Below are positions 12,701-24,367 of a stretch of DNA of 64,000 nucleotides, in pieces (position 1 is the first letter of the stretch; each line of letters starts with the position of its first letter). Below the pieces are notes generated by a model, which was not told the DNA's origin, made no database searches, and saw nothing but the letters and a program-made list of their open reading frames with translations. Source of the DNA: Microdochium bolleyi (lineage: Eukaryota > Ascomycota > Sordariomycetes > Xylariales > Microdochiaceae); the NCBI GenBank assembly GCA_001566295.1, contig KQ964258.1, positions 744,001 through 808,000 of the forward strand, in the 5' to 3' direction. Position numbers and translations under genes: made by a program.

Positions 12701-15700
12701 GTGTTGAAGCAGGGGGCAACGAGCCTGTCTATGTCATCAACGGGGAGCGACCGCCCGCTCACTACGTTGCCGAAACAGACGTCGTCTGAATCTTGGATCA
12801 AGCTCAATGCAAGTGCCCATGAAGCTTGGCAGCAGGACAGGAGCGAGACCCCGAGTTCTTTCAGGCGGCTCTCGATCGAGTCAAAGGACTGGACAGTAAA
12901 GTCTTCGAATATTGTCGCAGTGTCAGGTTCAGACGTGCTTACTTGCGTCTCTAGCAGTCGAGGCACAAACCCCTCGAACTGGTTCCGCCAGAAGTCTTCC
13001 GTATCGTCAAGTGGCTCGAGAGCTTGTTGCAAAAACTTTGCGAACGGTATAGGCTGCTCCAAAGAGCCACCTTTCGCCAGCGTCTCGATTTCCGACAAGA
13101 GTGTTTTCATAGAGATGCCATCATACAAGGCATGGTGGCACGCGAAACAAAGGTATTGCTCCTCTGGGGCTGTCCGAATCGTGGCGAGCAGCACTGGCGG
13201 CTTGCCCGAGTCCACAGGTGACGGGAGGGATTGCTCGATATCTTTGACTATACGTTGAAGATCGTCAGATGACACATTGTCAAAGTGTCTGTAGTCCATC
13301 TGTGCTGAAGTGATGACAACCTGAACAACAGGATGGGACAGACTGTCTGTGCTGGCGAAACAAGTGCGTAGAATCGCATGCCTGTCAAATGCTTGCTTCC
13401 AATGTGACACAATTTCCTCAAAGGAGATGTGTAGTCGAAACATCATCATGTTGCAGTAGGAGCTGCCAGAGCTGGCCCCAGTGTTGGCAAACAGCATGCC
13501 TTCCTGCAGCGGCGTACACGGAAGGATACTTTCGATCACCCCCCACTCACTACTGATTCTGCCGCGAAGTGTCTCATCAAGCCCACGTGGGAGCAGGTCT
13601 TTGCTTTGTTCTTCGGGTTGAGCTTCAGGGCTGACGATACCCAGAGTGGCTGCCAATCGTCCAACACTAGGGCTCCTCAAGATCAAGGAGAGTGGAACTC
13701 TTCGTTGAAAGAGTTTTTGGAGTTTCTGAGCCAGTGCCATGGCCATGATCGAATCAATGCCCAGCGTGGCAAACGAGGTCCACTGCGTGATCTTGCTGAG
13801 CTCTGTGTTGGTCGTTTCCCCTGCCGCCTTCGCAACTAGTCGTTCCGCATCGGTCCATTCGGATGATGCTGCCTGCTGGTCCGTTAAAGCACTGTATTTT
13901 TCTAGATCACTTTTGGGGAGCGCTTCAATAGTGCTTCGGAGGCGAGGTCGATCCACTTTGCCTGATGATGTTCTCGGCAGTGTGGAAATAGGAATACTGA
14001 ATGACGGAACCATGTAGTCCGGCAGGGCAGCTTGTAGCTCTTGTTGTATGGTCGATCTCGCCTTCTCAATGCTGTTATCCAAATCGAGAATGGTGAAGTC
14101 CACTGTGTCCAAAGTGCTCGGGACGTACAACAGGGCCAGTTGCTCGGTGTTTGACCCTTGTTGTACGAACACGGCAATTTCGCATGCTTTTGTGAGCTCA
14201 GCCTGCAGGACGACTTTCTGGATTTCCTGAAGCTCAATTCTTAGGCCACGGAGCTTGATCTGGGTATCGATTCGGCCAAGGATAATCAAGGACCCGTCTG
14301 GTAGCATGCGACCTCGGTCACCAGAGCGATAGAGTCGGCCGAATATTGGATGGTCAAAGAACTTTTCGGCTGTGAGCTCAGGCATTTGCAGGTAGCCTGC
14401 GGCGACCTGGTCGCCACCAAAGCAGAATTCGCCAACGCAGCCAATTGGCACTAGGTCGCCCGTGCCAGGACGACACACAAATGTTGAGGTGTTCTCGAAA
14501 GACCAGCCGAGAAATTGCGAGGAGTCCCCATGCTCGACTTTGCGTACCGTGCAGATGTTGGTTGTCTCCGAAGGTCCGTAGCCCTGCCACAGCTGCTTGT
14601 GCCATTTCGCGAGCACTTCATCCGTCATAGCCTCCCCAGAAGTTACCAGGAACTCGACCGAAGGAACATCATCGGGGTGCAGCAGAGACGCAACTGTGAC
14701 CGTCATGCTCAGATGTGTGACTTGCATCATTGTGATTGTTCGGCTCAAGTTTTCGAAAAGCGTATCATTGGTGGCAGAACACAGGCACATCCCATTCGCC
14801 CATGCAAAGAAGATCTCGAACACCGAAACATCGAAAGCCTGAGAGCAAGCTTGGAGCATCCTCGAGGATGGGCTGTGGGGATACAGTGCTGAGAGGGCCA
14901 TGATGTTGCTCAGCATGTTCCGATTCGTGACGGCCACACCTTTTGGCACACCAGTAGTACCGCTGGTGTAGATGACGTAGGCGAGATACTCGGGATCCGT
15001 AGAGACGTCAATGTTTGAAACTGGGTAATGTAAATAGTCCTCCTCGCCGACTGGGAACATTGCGTGGAGGTCCTCCTGAGATAGCAGCGCCTGCAAGTCC
15101 TTACTAGTCAAACATAGTCGTGGCTTCGCTTGGTCGATAATTCTCTGCTTCCGGAGCGCAGGTGTGCTTGGGAGCATGGGCAGGTAAGCACTACCTGTCT
15201 TCAGAATAGCCAAGATACTGCAGTACAACAAGGGCGACTTCTCCATGACTATCGCCACCACATCGCCAGGCTTGACACCATTATCCAAGAGCAGCCTTGC
15301 GATCTGGTTAGCTCGCGAGTTCAACACGTTGTAGGTGAGAATCCCTTCTTGTATGGAGTCGCTGCTCACAGACTCCAAAAACTGTAAGGCGGCATTGTTG
15401 GGGTATCTTGTCGCTGTCTCTTCCACGAGCTTGGCCAGACTAGGCAGGATTTCCAGTTTCTGGGGACTTTTGTTGAAAGTGGACAGTACTGTCGCTGGGA
15501 AGCAGTTTTCGACTTCATGCAAAAGCCCAGAGGACGGATCCAGGAAGTGTTTGACCAGGCTGTGGAGCTGTTCTGAAAAGCTTTCCATCAACTCTTGCGA
15601 GAGCGTATCGGTGTGCCATGTCATCTGACAGATGAAATGATCATCCAAGGGCTGGATTTCAACAAGCAGCTTTGCTTCGACAGCATCCTTGTGACTGACT

Positions 15701-18700
15701 TCTCGAATCCCGTCCTTTGGTGCTCGTCTGCTAAGAATTGACTCCTGGTAAGCGAAGATGACATCAAAGATCCGCGAGCGCGGTGGGATCCCCGCGGCCT
15801 TCTTGATGTCGGACAGGGGCAGGCCGCCATGTTTGAGGGATCTCCTGTTGCTGGCTTGGATGACTTGGAACAGTTCTGTCACAGTCTGAAACTGATTGAA
15901 CTGCACTCTCAATGGCAACGTCGTCATGAACGGACCCATCGCGCTTTCGATGCCATTGACGGGAATCGTGCGGCCAGATGATACGGATCCGAGGACAATA
16001 TCGTCGACTCCTGTGACAGCGGACCAGAGCCATGCCAGTGCTGCTTGAAAAACAACCTGATCGCTCAGGGAGAATCGGCTCGATGTTTCCTTGACCTGCT
16101 GAGGCGATACTCCAAATTCCCTCCGCATTATTTGGATCTCTGGCTGGTCGACTGGTCTTGTGCGGAAGTTTGGAATGCCCGCCAATGTGCTTGCCCGCAA
16201 TTCCTCAGCCCAGTATTCTTGGGATGCTGTGTGATCCTGCGTTTTCAGCTCTTCTGAAGCAGCAACAACGTCTTGGAACTGTGGCGGGACTGAGATAGGC
16301 TCCTCTTTAGATAGAGTGTTGAGCTGCTCAACTAGGAGGTCTGCCGTCCATCCATCATATATCGCGTGGTGAATTGTGATCTTGGCCATAGGGCCATCAT
16401 GGGCTGCTCCTGCGGAACCCCTGATCTGCACCTCAAGGGGATGCAGAAGGAATTTCTCAATGTCCCCCGCATGTGATCTGTCAAACTCTTCGACGATGGT
16501 GATCTGCTCTTCTGGCATTGCAGCCCACGTGATCTGGCATAGCCAATCTTCGCAGTGAGCGAAGCCCGTCCTGAGAATCTGGTTCTGATCGCAGACTTGC
16601 AAGAACCATTTCCTGATATCCTTCGGCTCTGCCCCAATTGGAAACCCCAGCTGCAGCTCATTGACGTACATTCGACTATCCTGTAGTGTCTCCGTGATCA
16701 TCGATCGCTGTAGGGTGGTGCAATGTGATACGCCTTCGGCACCAAAGAGGAGAGCTGGATCTAGTCCGTGTGCCGACGCAGGTAGTGTGTTGGCAGATGC
16801 ACTGCGCTCTTGACTTGGCCTTTCGCGGTTTGTTGCCGTTTGCCGTCTCTGCATCCTTCGCCTCGCAGCGAAGTAGACTTCATGAAAGGTTGTGCTGTCT
16901 AGGATGTCGACCGGGCTGACGTCGATCTCAGCTCGTCGCAGCTCTGCGGCGTACTCGATGGCGACAAGTGAATCGATGCCTGACGAAGCAAGTCGTGACG
17001 AAGGATTCAAGTCTCTCCGAGTCAACTGCTCCGCAATCTGACACAGCTTGCGCTCCAAGTCATCCTCATACCGCAGATTCTGGTTGTGGCTCTCTTCAGC
17101 TTCAGCTTGGTAGTCGGCAACCATTCTCTTGCGATCGACCTTGCCAGAAGGGAGACGCGGGAAATCTGACATCACTCTCAGATCCGTCGGGACCATGAAG
17201 ACGGGGAGCCATGACTTGCACCGTTCGACGATTTTTGTTTCGGCACCTTCGAGTTGGTCCACCGCGGCGAATGCCACCAGGGTGTTGGCCACAATGACTG
17301 CAACAGCGCTGTGGCAACCAGGAGTGCCAAGAACGACCTGCTCAACTTCCCCAAGCTCCATGCGTTGGCCGTTCAGCTTTACCTGCGTGTCATTGATGCG
17401 GCCGAGACATTCGATTGTGCCCTCAGCGGTCATAATGGCCTTGTCTCCTGTACGGTAGACTCTGCCGTAGGGTGAATCGATAAAAACAGCGGCTGTCTGC
17501 TCTGGCCGCTGGATGTATCCTACAGCCAGCTGATTACCACCCACGACTAGCTCGCCCGTTTGACCAAGGGGGAGAGGCGCAAATGGAATTGAGGCATCGG
17601 CATCGATGATGAAGGCCGACACGTTTTCTAAAGGAAAACCGATATTTCTCCTGGGCTGATTATGCTGGAATGCTGGTTGTAAAGTGCTGCACGACAACAT
17701 GTCAGCTCTGCTAACGGACCGTAGCCTGTAGACCAGAAGTGATGCTCTTACCAGTGAATGGTTGCCTCTGTCGGACCGTACATGCCCCATAGTATGCTAT
17801 CCCTTAGATCATCACCGCCAAACTCTTGAATGACAGGGTCTGTCAGCATCTCGCCAATGGTCAAGAGCAACTTCAAACTCGGTGCTCGGTCCCTCGACTT
17901 GAGAAGACTTCCTGCAACCGAAGGAGTCAGTTCGCACGCGTCCACATTTGTCCTCGTAATGAGGTCAGGCAGGTTGGCCAGCAGCTCTCCCCGATCACAG
18001 CAGACGAGAGTGCTTCCACGCATGAAAGGGAAGAATATCTCGAAGACCGAAACGTCAAATGTTGGCGCCGCAAACTGCAGAAAGCGCTTGAAAGCAGGAA
18101 GATGACGATCGTGGGCGAGGAGCGCCTGGGTCGCCGCCCTGTGGGAAATGCCAACTCCTTTGGGTGTGCCAGTTGATCCAGACGTGTACATTACATATGC
18201 GAGTGAATCTGGTGACTGCGTCGGGCCCAATTTCTCCTTTGTGTCTGAAAACAAAGTAGTGCTTGGCGCAGTAGATTCCACCAGCAAGATTCTTCTTTTT
18301 CCATCCTCCTGCGGAAGCCTCGCGGCAAGGTCAGGACTGCTGAGAACGATCTTTGCGCCAACATCGTTGAGAATGAAATTGATTCTTTCCCTTGGAGCAT
18401 CAAGGTTGAGAGGGCAGAATGCGCCTCCAGCTTTGAGGATGGCAAGCTGGGCAATGTATAACGCGGGTGATTGCGGAATGAGCAGCGGGACGACGAATGG
18501 CTCTGAGCTTGTGACATCAAATTCCGTGCATGACCTTAAGCTCGCTGATATCCGCTGAGCTAATGCATCTGCTGCGGTGTGGAGGTCAATGTATGCCAAG
18601 GAAACGGAGCTCCCTGATCTTGGAAAGTAGTCGATGGCTAATTTGCTACCATGGTCGACAAGATCGTGTAAGAGACCTGGCCCATCTATTGTTATGGGAC

Positions 18701-18767
18701 ATGGGTTGAGTATTGACAACCCTTCGTGTGCTGTTGGAGTTGCCATGGTCTTCCTGTTTCTAAGCAA
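3751..18767 (-). CDS. sidC: Ferrichrome-type siderophore NRPS (ferricrocin synthetase, SidC/NPS2 family)
   Basis: Five exons: 17752-18767, 12469-17686, 12340-12410, 3973-12280 and 3751-3894. The join is in frame throughout and gives 4918 aa (4911 from the second Met). Domains in order with approximate residues: A1 60-500 (YTSGSTGTPKG 194-204), T1 Ser578, C1 655-1075, A2 1085-1590, T2 Ser1651, C2 1720-2170, T3 Ser2204, C3 2270-2690, A3 2710-3235, T4 Ser3283, C4 3360-3760, T5 Ser3843, C5 3915-4320, T6 Ser4399, C6 4480-4918. This is A-T-C-A-T-C-T-C-A-T-C-T-C-T-C: three A domains, and module 3 has none. C1, C2, C3 and C6 keep HHxxxD; C4 and C5 have FHALYD and AHALYD. The repeated terminal T-C units are the hallmark of synthetases that use modules iteratively for cyclic hexapeptides built from three N5-acyl-N5-hydroxyornithines plus Gly/Ser/Ala. 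Three A domains fit ferricrocin (Gly, Ser, AHO); this is inference. The sidA-type gene is divergent upstream. Confidence 0.95.
12340..12410 (-). other. 71 bp micro-exon of the siderophore synthetase
   Basis: This exon sits between introns 12411-12468 and 12281-12339. Without it the C-terminal segment of C2 would be broken and the frame lost. It encodes PIVCEVTPDRNRNVLRIGSY, matching the equivalent strand of other C domains in the same protein. Automated gene callers may miss it and split the synthetase in two. Confidence 0.85.
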
Positions 18768-20520
18768 CTTGGGTCAGAATGAGGTCCATTTGGAGCGCAC
18801 TTAATCAATCGTTACGACGATCGCACTTATGGCGCCTAGAAGAGACGAGGTATGCTTGCGTCAGGGAACTTTTCTGGGAGGACCGTCGTCGGTATCGATG
18901 ATGCGGGCACAGGCCTGAGCGAGGATTATCTTCATCGGTCTCGAATATCGGCAAGTACCTGTTGTTGCATGAGTCGAGGTGCTTCGACACACGCCTGAGC
19001 AGTTGTGATCCACGGAAAGACTCACTGTTGTCTTCGGCACAGCGACCGGGTCACGAGGTGGTGCCAGGATGTCTGGGATCGGCACGGCAGTGGACGAGAA
19101 CACCCTCTCCCAACGGCTTTTTCTGGCTTGGACCTGAGCAAGACCTTGCAGAGGTCTCCGCGAGGCTCGAGATTTGGCTTTATTGCCGTGCCAGAGTCTG
19201 ACTCTACGTCGGCTGTGAATTGCTCGACTTCCAGAATAGGGACTGCACTCATGCAGGCGTGATGCGAAGCAGGGCTCGGGTCGTGGTGCTGGTGGGGCGC
19301 AACAGAGGCGCTCTGGAAGGTACTTGGGGCCAAAGTCGCTCTGCTACGCGTAGTTAGAGGTCCCACGAGGTGTTGCATCCTTGCGAGGTGACTGAACTCC
19401 ACTCCGCACGTCGCTGCACACGCGCGGTTGCAACGAGAGCCTTTGGACAGGTGATCGGCCTGGGTTCGCGCGCAATTGTCCTCGGCCTTGGCTTGGCCGA
19501 GTGAGACGTCGTCGAGCTAGCCAGCAAGGCTCAGGCGGTTCCTGCCACCCCAGTGCTGCGAGGACTGACCTGGATACGCGTACCTAGGGCGGCTTGGAAG
19601 CTCCGCGAGTCTGGATCTAGGCCGCTGGGACCAGCCTTGCTGTCCAGCGCAGTCGTCCTGCGTCGTCTGCTGTCTCCGCTTGGCCTGGTGCTCACGATCT
19701 CTCGTGTGAGGCTTGCTGCCGTGGGGCACAGCTTGCACGGCTGGGCAGGATGGACAGGACAAGCAGTGTCCACAATCCACACCGTGCCCTTCCCTCCTCC
19801 GTTAGTCCATTACATCACGACCCAGTGGGTTTCCTGCAGTTCACAACCGACCATCTGAGCCTCCCACGCCGCACGGTTGCTGTTCTTTTGTTTTGGCGGC
19901 ACTTCCCATCCGAGCTCTGTCGCGTTGCGAATGCAGGAGTGCTCGCCATTTTCCCTCTAGATGACCAACAACGCTTCTCGATTCACCACGAACACAAGAA
20001 GCCGCACCGGTCCTGCCTTTGGCGCCTACAGGAACCGTGGTGAACGTATGGACCCGGCGCGAGGGGTTCCGAAAAGCACAAGAAGGACACCTTCCTCTTT
20101 AACTTGAATGAAGTGAGCTTCTAGAACTTCAGCCACACTTGCACTCCCACACTCCCACGCTCCCACATGCGATCGAGGGCGTCGGGAAAGATCCGCGGCT
20201 GTGTTTCTTCATGGAGAATCTTTGCCCGACACTTTCCGACATAGATCCTCCCGTCCGCCGTCTTCGGCTTCCATCACGTTCGGAACCACAAAGGTAGCAG
20301 ATGTTCCGCTGCTCCGACATACCTTGAACAACGCGGACACGAGAGTCTGGCCGGGGTCCCCCCATCCTAGGCATGTGTCATTCCTGCAGGATTGCGTAAA
20401 GCTGTGTTGAGAGCGGCATTTCTCTGGCTTCATGGAGCAAGCCCTGGCCGGATTGGCGCCCTCAAAGTGGGGGTTTGCTAAGGGCATCGGCATCTCATAC
20501 ACCCCTGACACTGCTTGATC

Positions 20521-20539
20521 TTATCAGATCATCAGATAA
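20521..20539. promoter_or_regulatory. Inverted pair of SreA-type iron-regulatory GATA elements, copy 1
   Basis: The sequence TTATCAGATCATCAGATAA holds ATCAGATAA on the plus strand (20531-20539) and ATCTGATAA on the minus strand (20521-20529), one base apart. ATCWGATAA is the extended site of the fungal iron-responsive GATA repressors (SreA/SRE/Urbs1 family). The pair lies about 1.75 kb upstream of the sidC start and 2.1 kb upstream of sidA. Iron-dependent repression of both genes is expected from family knowledge. Confidence 0.75.
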
Positions 20540-21670
20540 AAATTTTCATCTCGGGTGGAGACCGTCTGTGACGTGGGTCTGGCACTTGGGAATTAGAACT
20601 CCGGCACGTACTGCGCAATGCGGCCTTTCTGGGCAGCCACTCACAATCAAGACTACTCCGAGACCTCGCCTAGTAATTCTCATGACTGATCCTTGCAGAG
20701 GGGTGCAAACCCGCGGAACTCGTGGAGGAAAACTAGCAGTGTCCGGTACTGGTTCTAGCGAACCATGACGACATCGCAGGACTTCAGTGTCGGCGATCCT
20801 TGGCCGTCCGCCAAGTGCACCGTCCATAGCGCGTTCATGCGAGAAGCTGAGCGGCGCATACTCCGTGATTTGCTCTACACTGTGTTCTAGGCGCGAAGCT
20901 CGGTAGGTGAGAGCTGGTTCTTGGTGCAGACACCCAAGGTTCCACTTACCGGGCAGCGCGGTTTCGGAAGGTGCTGCGTCTGGCACACAGCATACCTCTG
21001 CAAGCCGAGCTGCCACGCCGTGCTCTGGTGGATGCGACTCACATCGCGATGTGCAGGGTTGTCGACTCAGCTCTTGCACCATACCCTGGGAAGAGCTTCT
21101 TGGTGGCCGTCTGATATCCTTGAAGGCCAGGGTCATATGGGCCACCGGAGTAGTAAGCGTTGGATATTGCGGGCTTCGAGCATTGGCATTCTCCAGGGGT
21201 CCGATCGAGCCGACCTCGCCGTGTCCTGGTTCTTCCGAGGGTTGCGAACCTGGAATGTTACGTATTCTGGCACAGTGTACGACATTCTCTGCCGTGACAA
21301 TGTGGAATGGCTTGGTTGACATGCCGTGAATCGAGGTAGTCAGCGATCCGCTCGCCCCCATGACTAGCTGTAATTTTGGCACAGCCTGATCTTTGACGGC
21401 TCTCGAGTGTACGGGCAGTCTTTTTCGGGTGGTATTGTGACCAAGCCAGGGGGTTTGCGAGGCCGGCGTGGCGATCATGGTCGGAATCGGGCAGCACATG
21501 CAACTAGAAGGCTCTGCTGAGGAAGAGGGTACGGAGGCGGCTGGATGGTGCCATACTCGGGCTCGCCATGGAGCCAGGTGGCGCCCAGTCGAAGTGGAAA
21601 GAGCGACCCGAAGCGGAGACAGGGCCTGGAGAGGGAAGGCACGGCTGCTGGGGATCTCCGCAGATCAATC

Positions 21671-21689
21671 TTATCAGATCATCAGATAA
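21671..21689. promoter_or_regulatory. Inverted pair of SreA-type iron-regulatory GATA elements, copy 2
   Basis: This is identical over the full 19 bp to the copy at 20521-20539 and lies exactly 1150 bp from it; three further bases on the left (ATC) also match. It lies about 980 bp upstream of the sidA start codon. The same two opposed ATCWGATAA sites are present, so two repressor molecules, or both fingers of one, could engage each element. Confidence 0.75.
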
Positions 21690-22666
21690 CGCCGATGTCG
21701 CGGCATCTGCGCGGCACAGACCATCGCGCCCTGCAAGCCTGCAAGACTCATGCAGGCCATCCCTGCTGCATCCTCCACGCCACGCAACAATTCATCACCG
21801 CCCACCGAGACTGGCCGCTCGCGTGGCATGTCGCCGCGGCGGAATCGTCCCAGTCGGGCTACTCTGGGCCCCTTGGGCCATGCCAAATTTCAGGGTCGCC
21901 TGCTGCAGAGAAACGACCCAGGACCCCGCCTCCGACGCCCATGTCCTGGACAGAAATAACGAGCAACGGATTGCCAAAGGAGCCCGTCGAGCTTTCTATG
22001 CTCCGCCGAACAGCTCGGCGTTAAGAGGGGGGCTGCACAGGGCACAACAGTCGACCGCCACCCAGCTAGTGACATTACCACGTTCCAGCGTCCTTTCGAA
22101 AAAGGTCAGCAGTCTCGATGATACCGCCAGGCTTGACTTTCGGGCTCGAAGCCGCCAATGTTAGCAGGCCAGCATTGTGGGCTGGCCCCGAAGCAAAGGC
22201 AGATGGCAACTCGACAAAAATGTGTGGCACAGCCGGCCAACGGAAAGCAGTTGTGGCGGGATGCTTGAGCTGGAGCTTGCTCCGCTCTTGTGCCGAGCTT
22301 GACTTTGCAAGTGCGCCGCGCAGACCCGCAGGTACTCGACACCATGTAGGGGTCCCTCGGGTGACGTTGATGGTGTGGCTCCATGCGAGCAGCGCGACGA
22401 ATGGAGCAGATCGGCCGCCCTGGTTTCTGTGCTCCGTTTCGCCTGCTCGGCCGGCAACGGACTCTTCTCGCTGCCATGCAATTTAATCTCAGGCTTCCCC
22501 ATTTTCTGGATCGCTCATTGTGTGATCTTGCCTCTCTCTTCACTTTTCTGTTTCCTCAAAGCAGTCATCAGGTCTTTCTCCTTCGTGGCAACTCGGGCAA
22601 CCGTACACCGAGACATCCCTCAGCTTGACTTACACAACCTAGTTGTCTGCCCCTCCATCGCCGAAG

Positions 22667-24367
22667 ATGGCTCCTCACAGCTTGTCAGATACCCTCTCTG
22701 GCAGTGGTGACGCCAGCCACAGCTCTGCCCACCACCAACAGTCAGCGGAGCACCAACAACAGCTGCCCAGTGGCACTTCGCCAAAACGTGGCTCCAACCT
22801 ACAGCGTTTCTCCAGCGACGAGGTTCACGATCTCGTCTGTGTTGGTTTTGGGCCTGCCAGTCTTGCAGTTGCCATTGCTCTCGACGATGCGGTCCAGGCT
22901 GGCCGTCTGGGGAACTTGGGCGGCAGCTCGCTCCCCAAGGTCAAATTTCTTGAGAAGCAGCAGCGATTCGCGTGGCACGCAGGCATGCTCCTCCCCGGCG
23001 CCAAGATGCAGATATCGTTCATGAAGGACATGGCCACCTTCCGCGACCCCACCTCTCAATTCACCTTCATCAACTATCTACACAAGAACAACCGCTTGGC
23101 AGACTTCTCGAACCTCAGTACATTCACGCCTGCCAGAGCAGAGTTTGAGGACTACCTCAGGTGGTGCTCCAGCCACTTCGACGATGTGGTCGACTACGGC
23201 TCAGAGGTTTTATCTGTCTCTCCGGACCACGAGCCTTCCGGTGGCAAGGTGTCCACTTTTACCGTGACCTCGAGGAGTGTCAAGACTGGGAGCATCACGA
23301 AGTCTCGCGCCCGCAACGTCCTCATTGCGATTGGAGGACAGCCCTCCCTACCGAAGCAGCTCCCGCACAAGCACCCGAGAGTCATCCACTCTTCACAGAC
23401 TGCGACATTGGTGCCAAAGATCCTGAACAAGCGCAATGCTCCGTATCGGGTCGCTGTCCTCGGCGGAGGGCAGAGCGCTGCCGAAATCTTCAACAATATT
23501 CAGAACCTGTATCCGAACTCCAACACCTCTCTGATCATGCGCGCAGAGTTCCTGCGGCCTAGTGACGATTCTCCATTGTATGTTGACACACACCCCCTCG
23601 TGGCTACATTTCTGCAGATTTGGATCATCACTAACAATCCAACCCCACAGCGTAAACTCCATCTTCAACCCAGATTATGTCGACGACTTGTACACACGCC
23701 CAGAGCAGAGCAGGCGCGAGATCATTACGGGGGCTCGGGCCACAAACTACAGCGTTGTGCGGCTCGACCTGATCGAGCACCTCTTCGAGAAGATGTACGA
23801 TCAGCGGAGGGAACTAGGCGCCGACGAGAAGCAGTGGCCCCACCGCATCCGTGGAGCCACCGATCTCGTCTCCTGCACACCTCTCGGTGATGACAAAGTG
23901 CGACTTGCCATTCGCCCAGTAGGGTCGCCCGGTGCAAAGGAGGAGCTCCTCGACGTGGACCTGGTCATCTCAGCCACTGGCTACCAGCGGAATGCACATC
24001 TCCACATGATCAACCAAATCGAGTCTCTGCTTCCCGAGACAGAGGGAGCATCGCAGGCCTCGGCCACCAATGGCATGGACTACAAGTTTGCGCCAAAGGT
24101 GGGCAGCCGCGACCTGAAGGTCTCACGCGAGTACGCCGTCAAGTTTGCCCCTGGCAAGGTCGCTGCCGGCTCTGGCATGTATCTCCAGGGCACGAATGAG
24201 GGAACGCACGGTGTAAGTTCTCGATCCCCCCCAAGCAGCGTCTTATTCACCAGGCTAACATTTCTTTCCAGCTGAGCGACACTCTCCTGTCGATCCTGGC
24301 TGTGCGGTCTGGTGAGGTCGTCAATGCCATGTTTGGCCTGCCGCCCAGAAGGGGGGCTTTGCTTTAA
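22667..24367 (+). CDS. sidA: L-ornithine N5-monooxygenase (SidA family)
   Basis: Exons 22667-23577, 23651-24212 and 24272-24367 give 522 aa. The enzyme hydroxylates the side-chain nitrogen of L-ornithine with FAD, NADPH and O2, the first committed step of hydroxamate siderophore synthesis. Motifs: FAD-binding GFGPASLAVAIAL near residues 60-72, the substrate/FAD block WHAGMLLPGAKMQISFMKD (103-121), NADPH-binding VAVLGGGQSAAEIF (262-275), DDSPFVNSIFNPDY built across the first splice, and the C-terminal LVISATGY (408-415). About 50 residues of His/Gln/Ser-rich sequence precede the core. The ATG at 22667 is the first in frame; an upstream TTG at 22643 is not a credible start. Divergent pairing with the ferrichrome synthetase and the shared GATA elements support a role in ferricrocin synthesis, and the product may also feed extracellular siderophores. 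Confidence 0.95.

Larger units (their letters stand above)
18768..22666. promoter_or_regulatory. 3.9 kb divergent intergenic region of sidC and sidA
   Basis: The spacer separates the divergent starts of the synthetase and the monooxygenase. It holds two identical GATA-element pairs, annotated separately, and a lone TTATCT at 18926-18931. Several open frames exist (the longest is 317 codons on the minus strand at 20546-21499), but none shows a known domain or coding-like sequence. I see no transposase or terminal repeats. A long leader or an undetected non-coding transcript is possible. Confidence 0.5.

Noticed and set aside
20546..21499. Minus-strand open frame of 317 codons in the sidC-sidA spacer
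   Set aside because: No domain, no coherent secondary-structure pattern and random-looking composition rich in Pro, Arg, Ser and His. One of the two GATA blocks lies just outside it. A search against relatives would settle it.
22643..22666. Upstream extension of the SidA-type protein
   Set aside because: The extension would begin at a TTG; the first ATG in frame is at 22667 and the extra eight residues are not conserved-looking.
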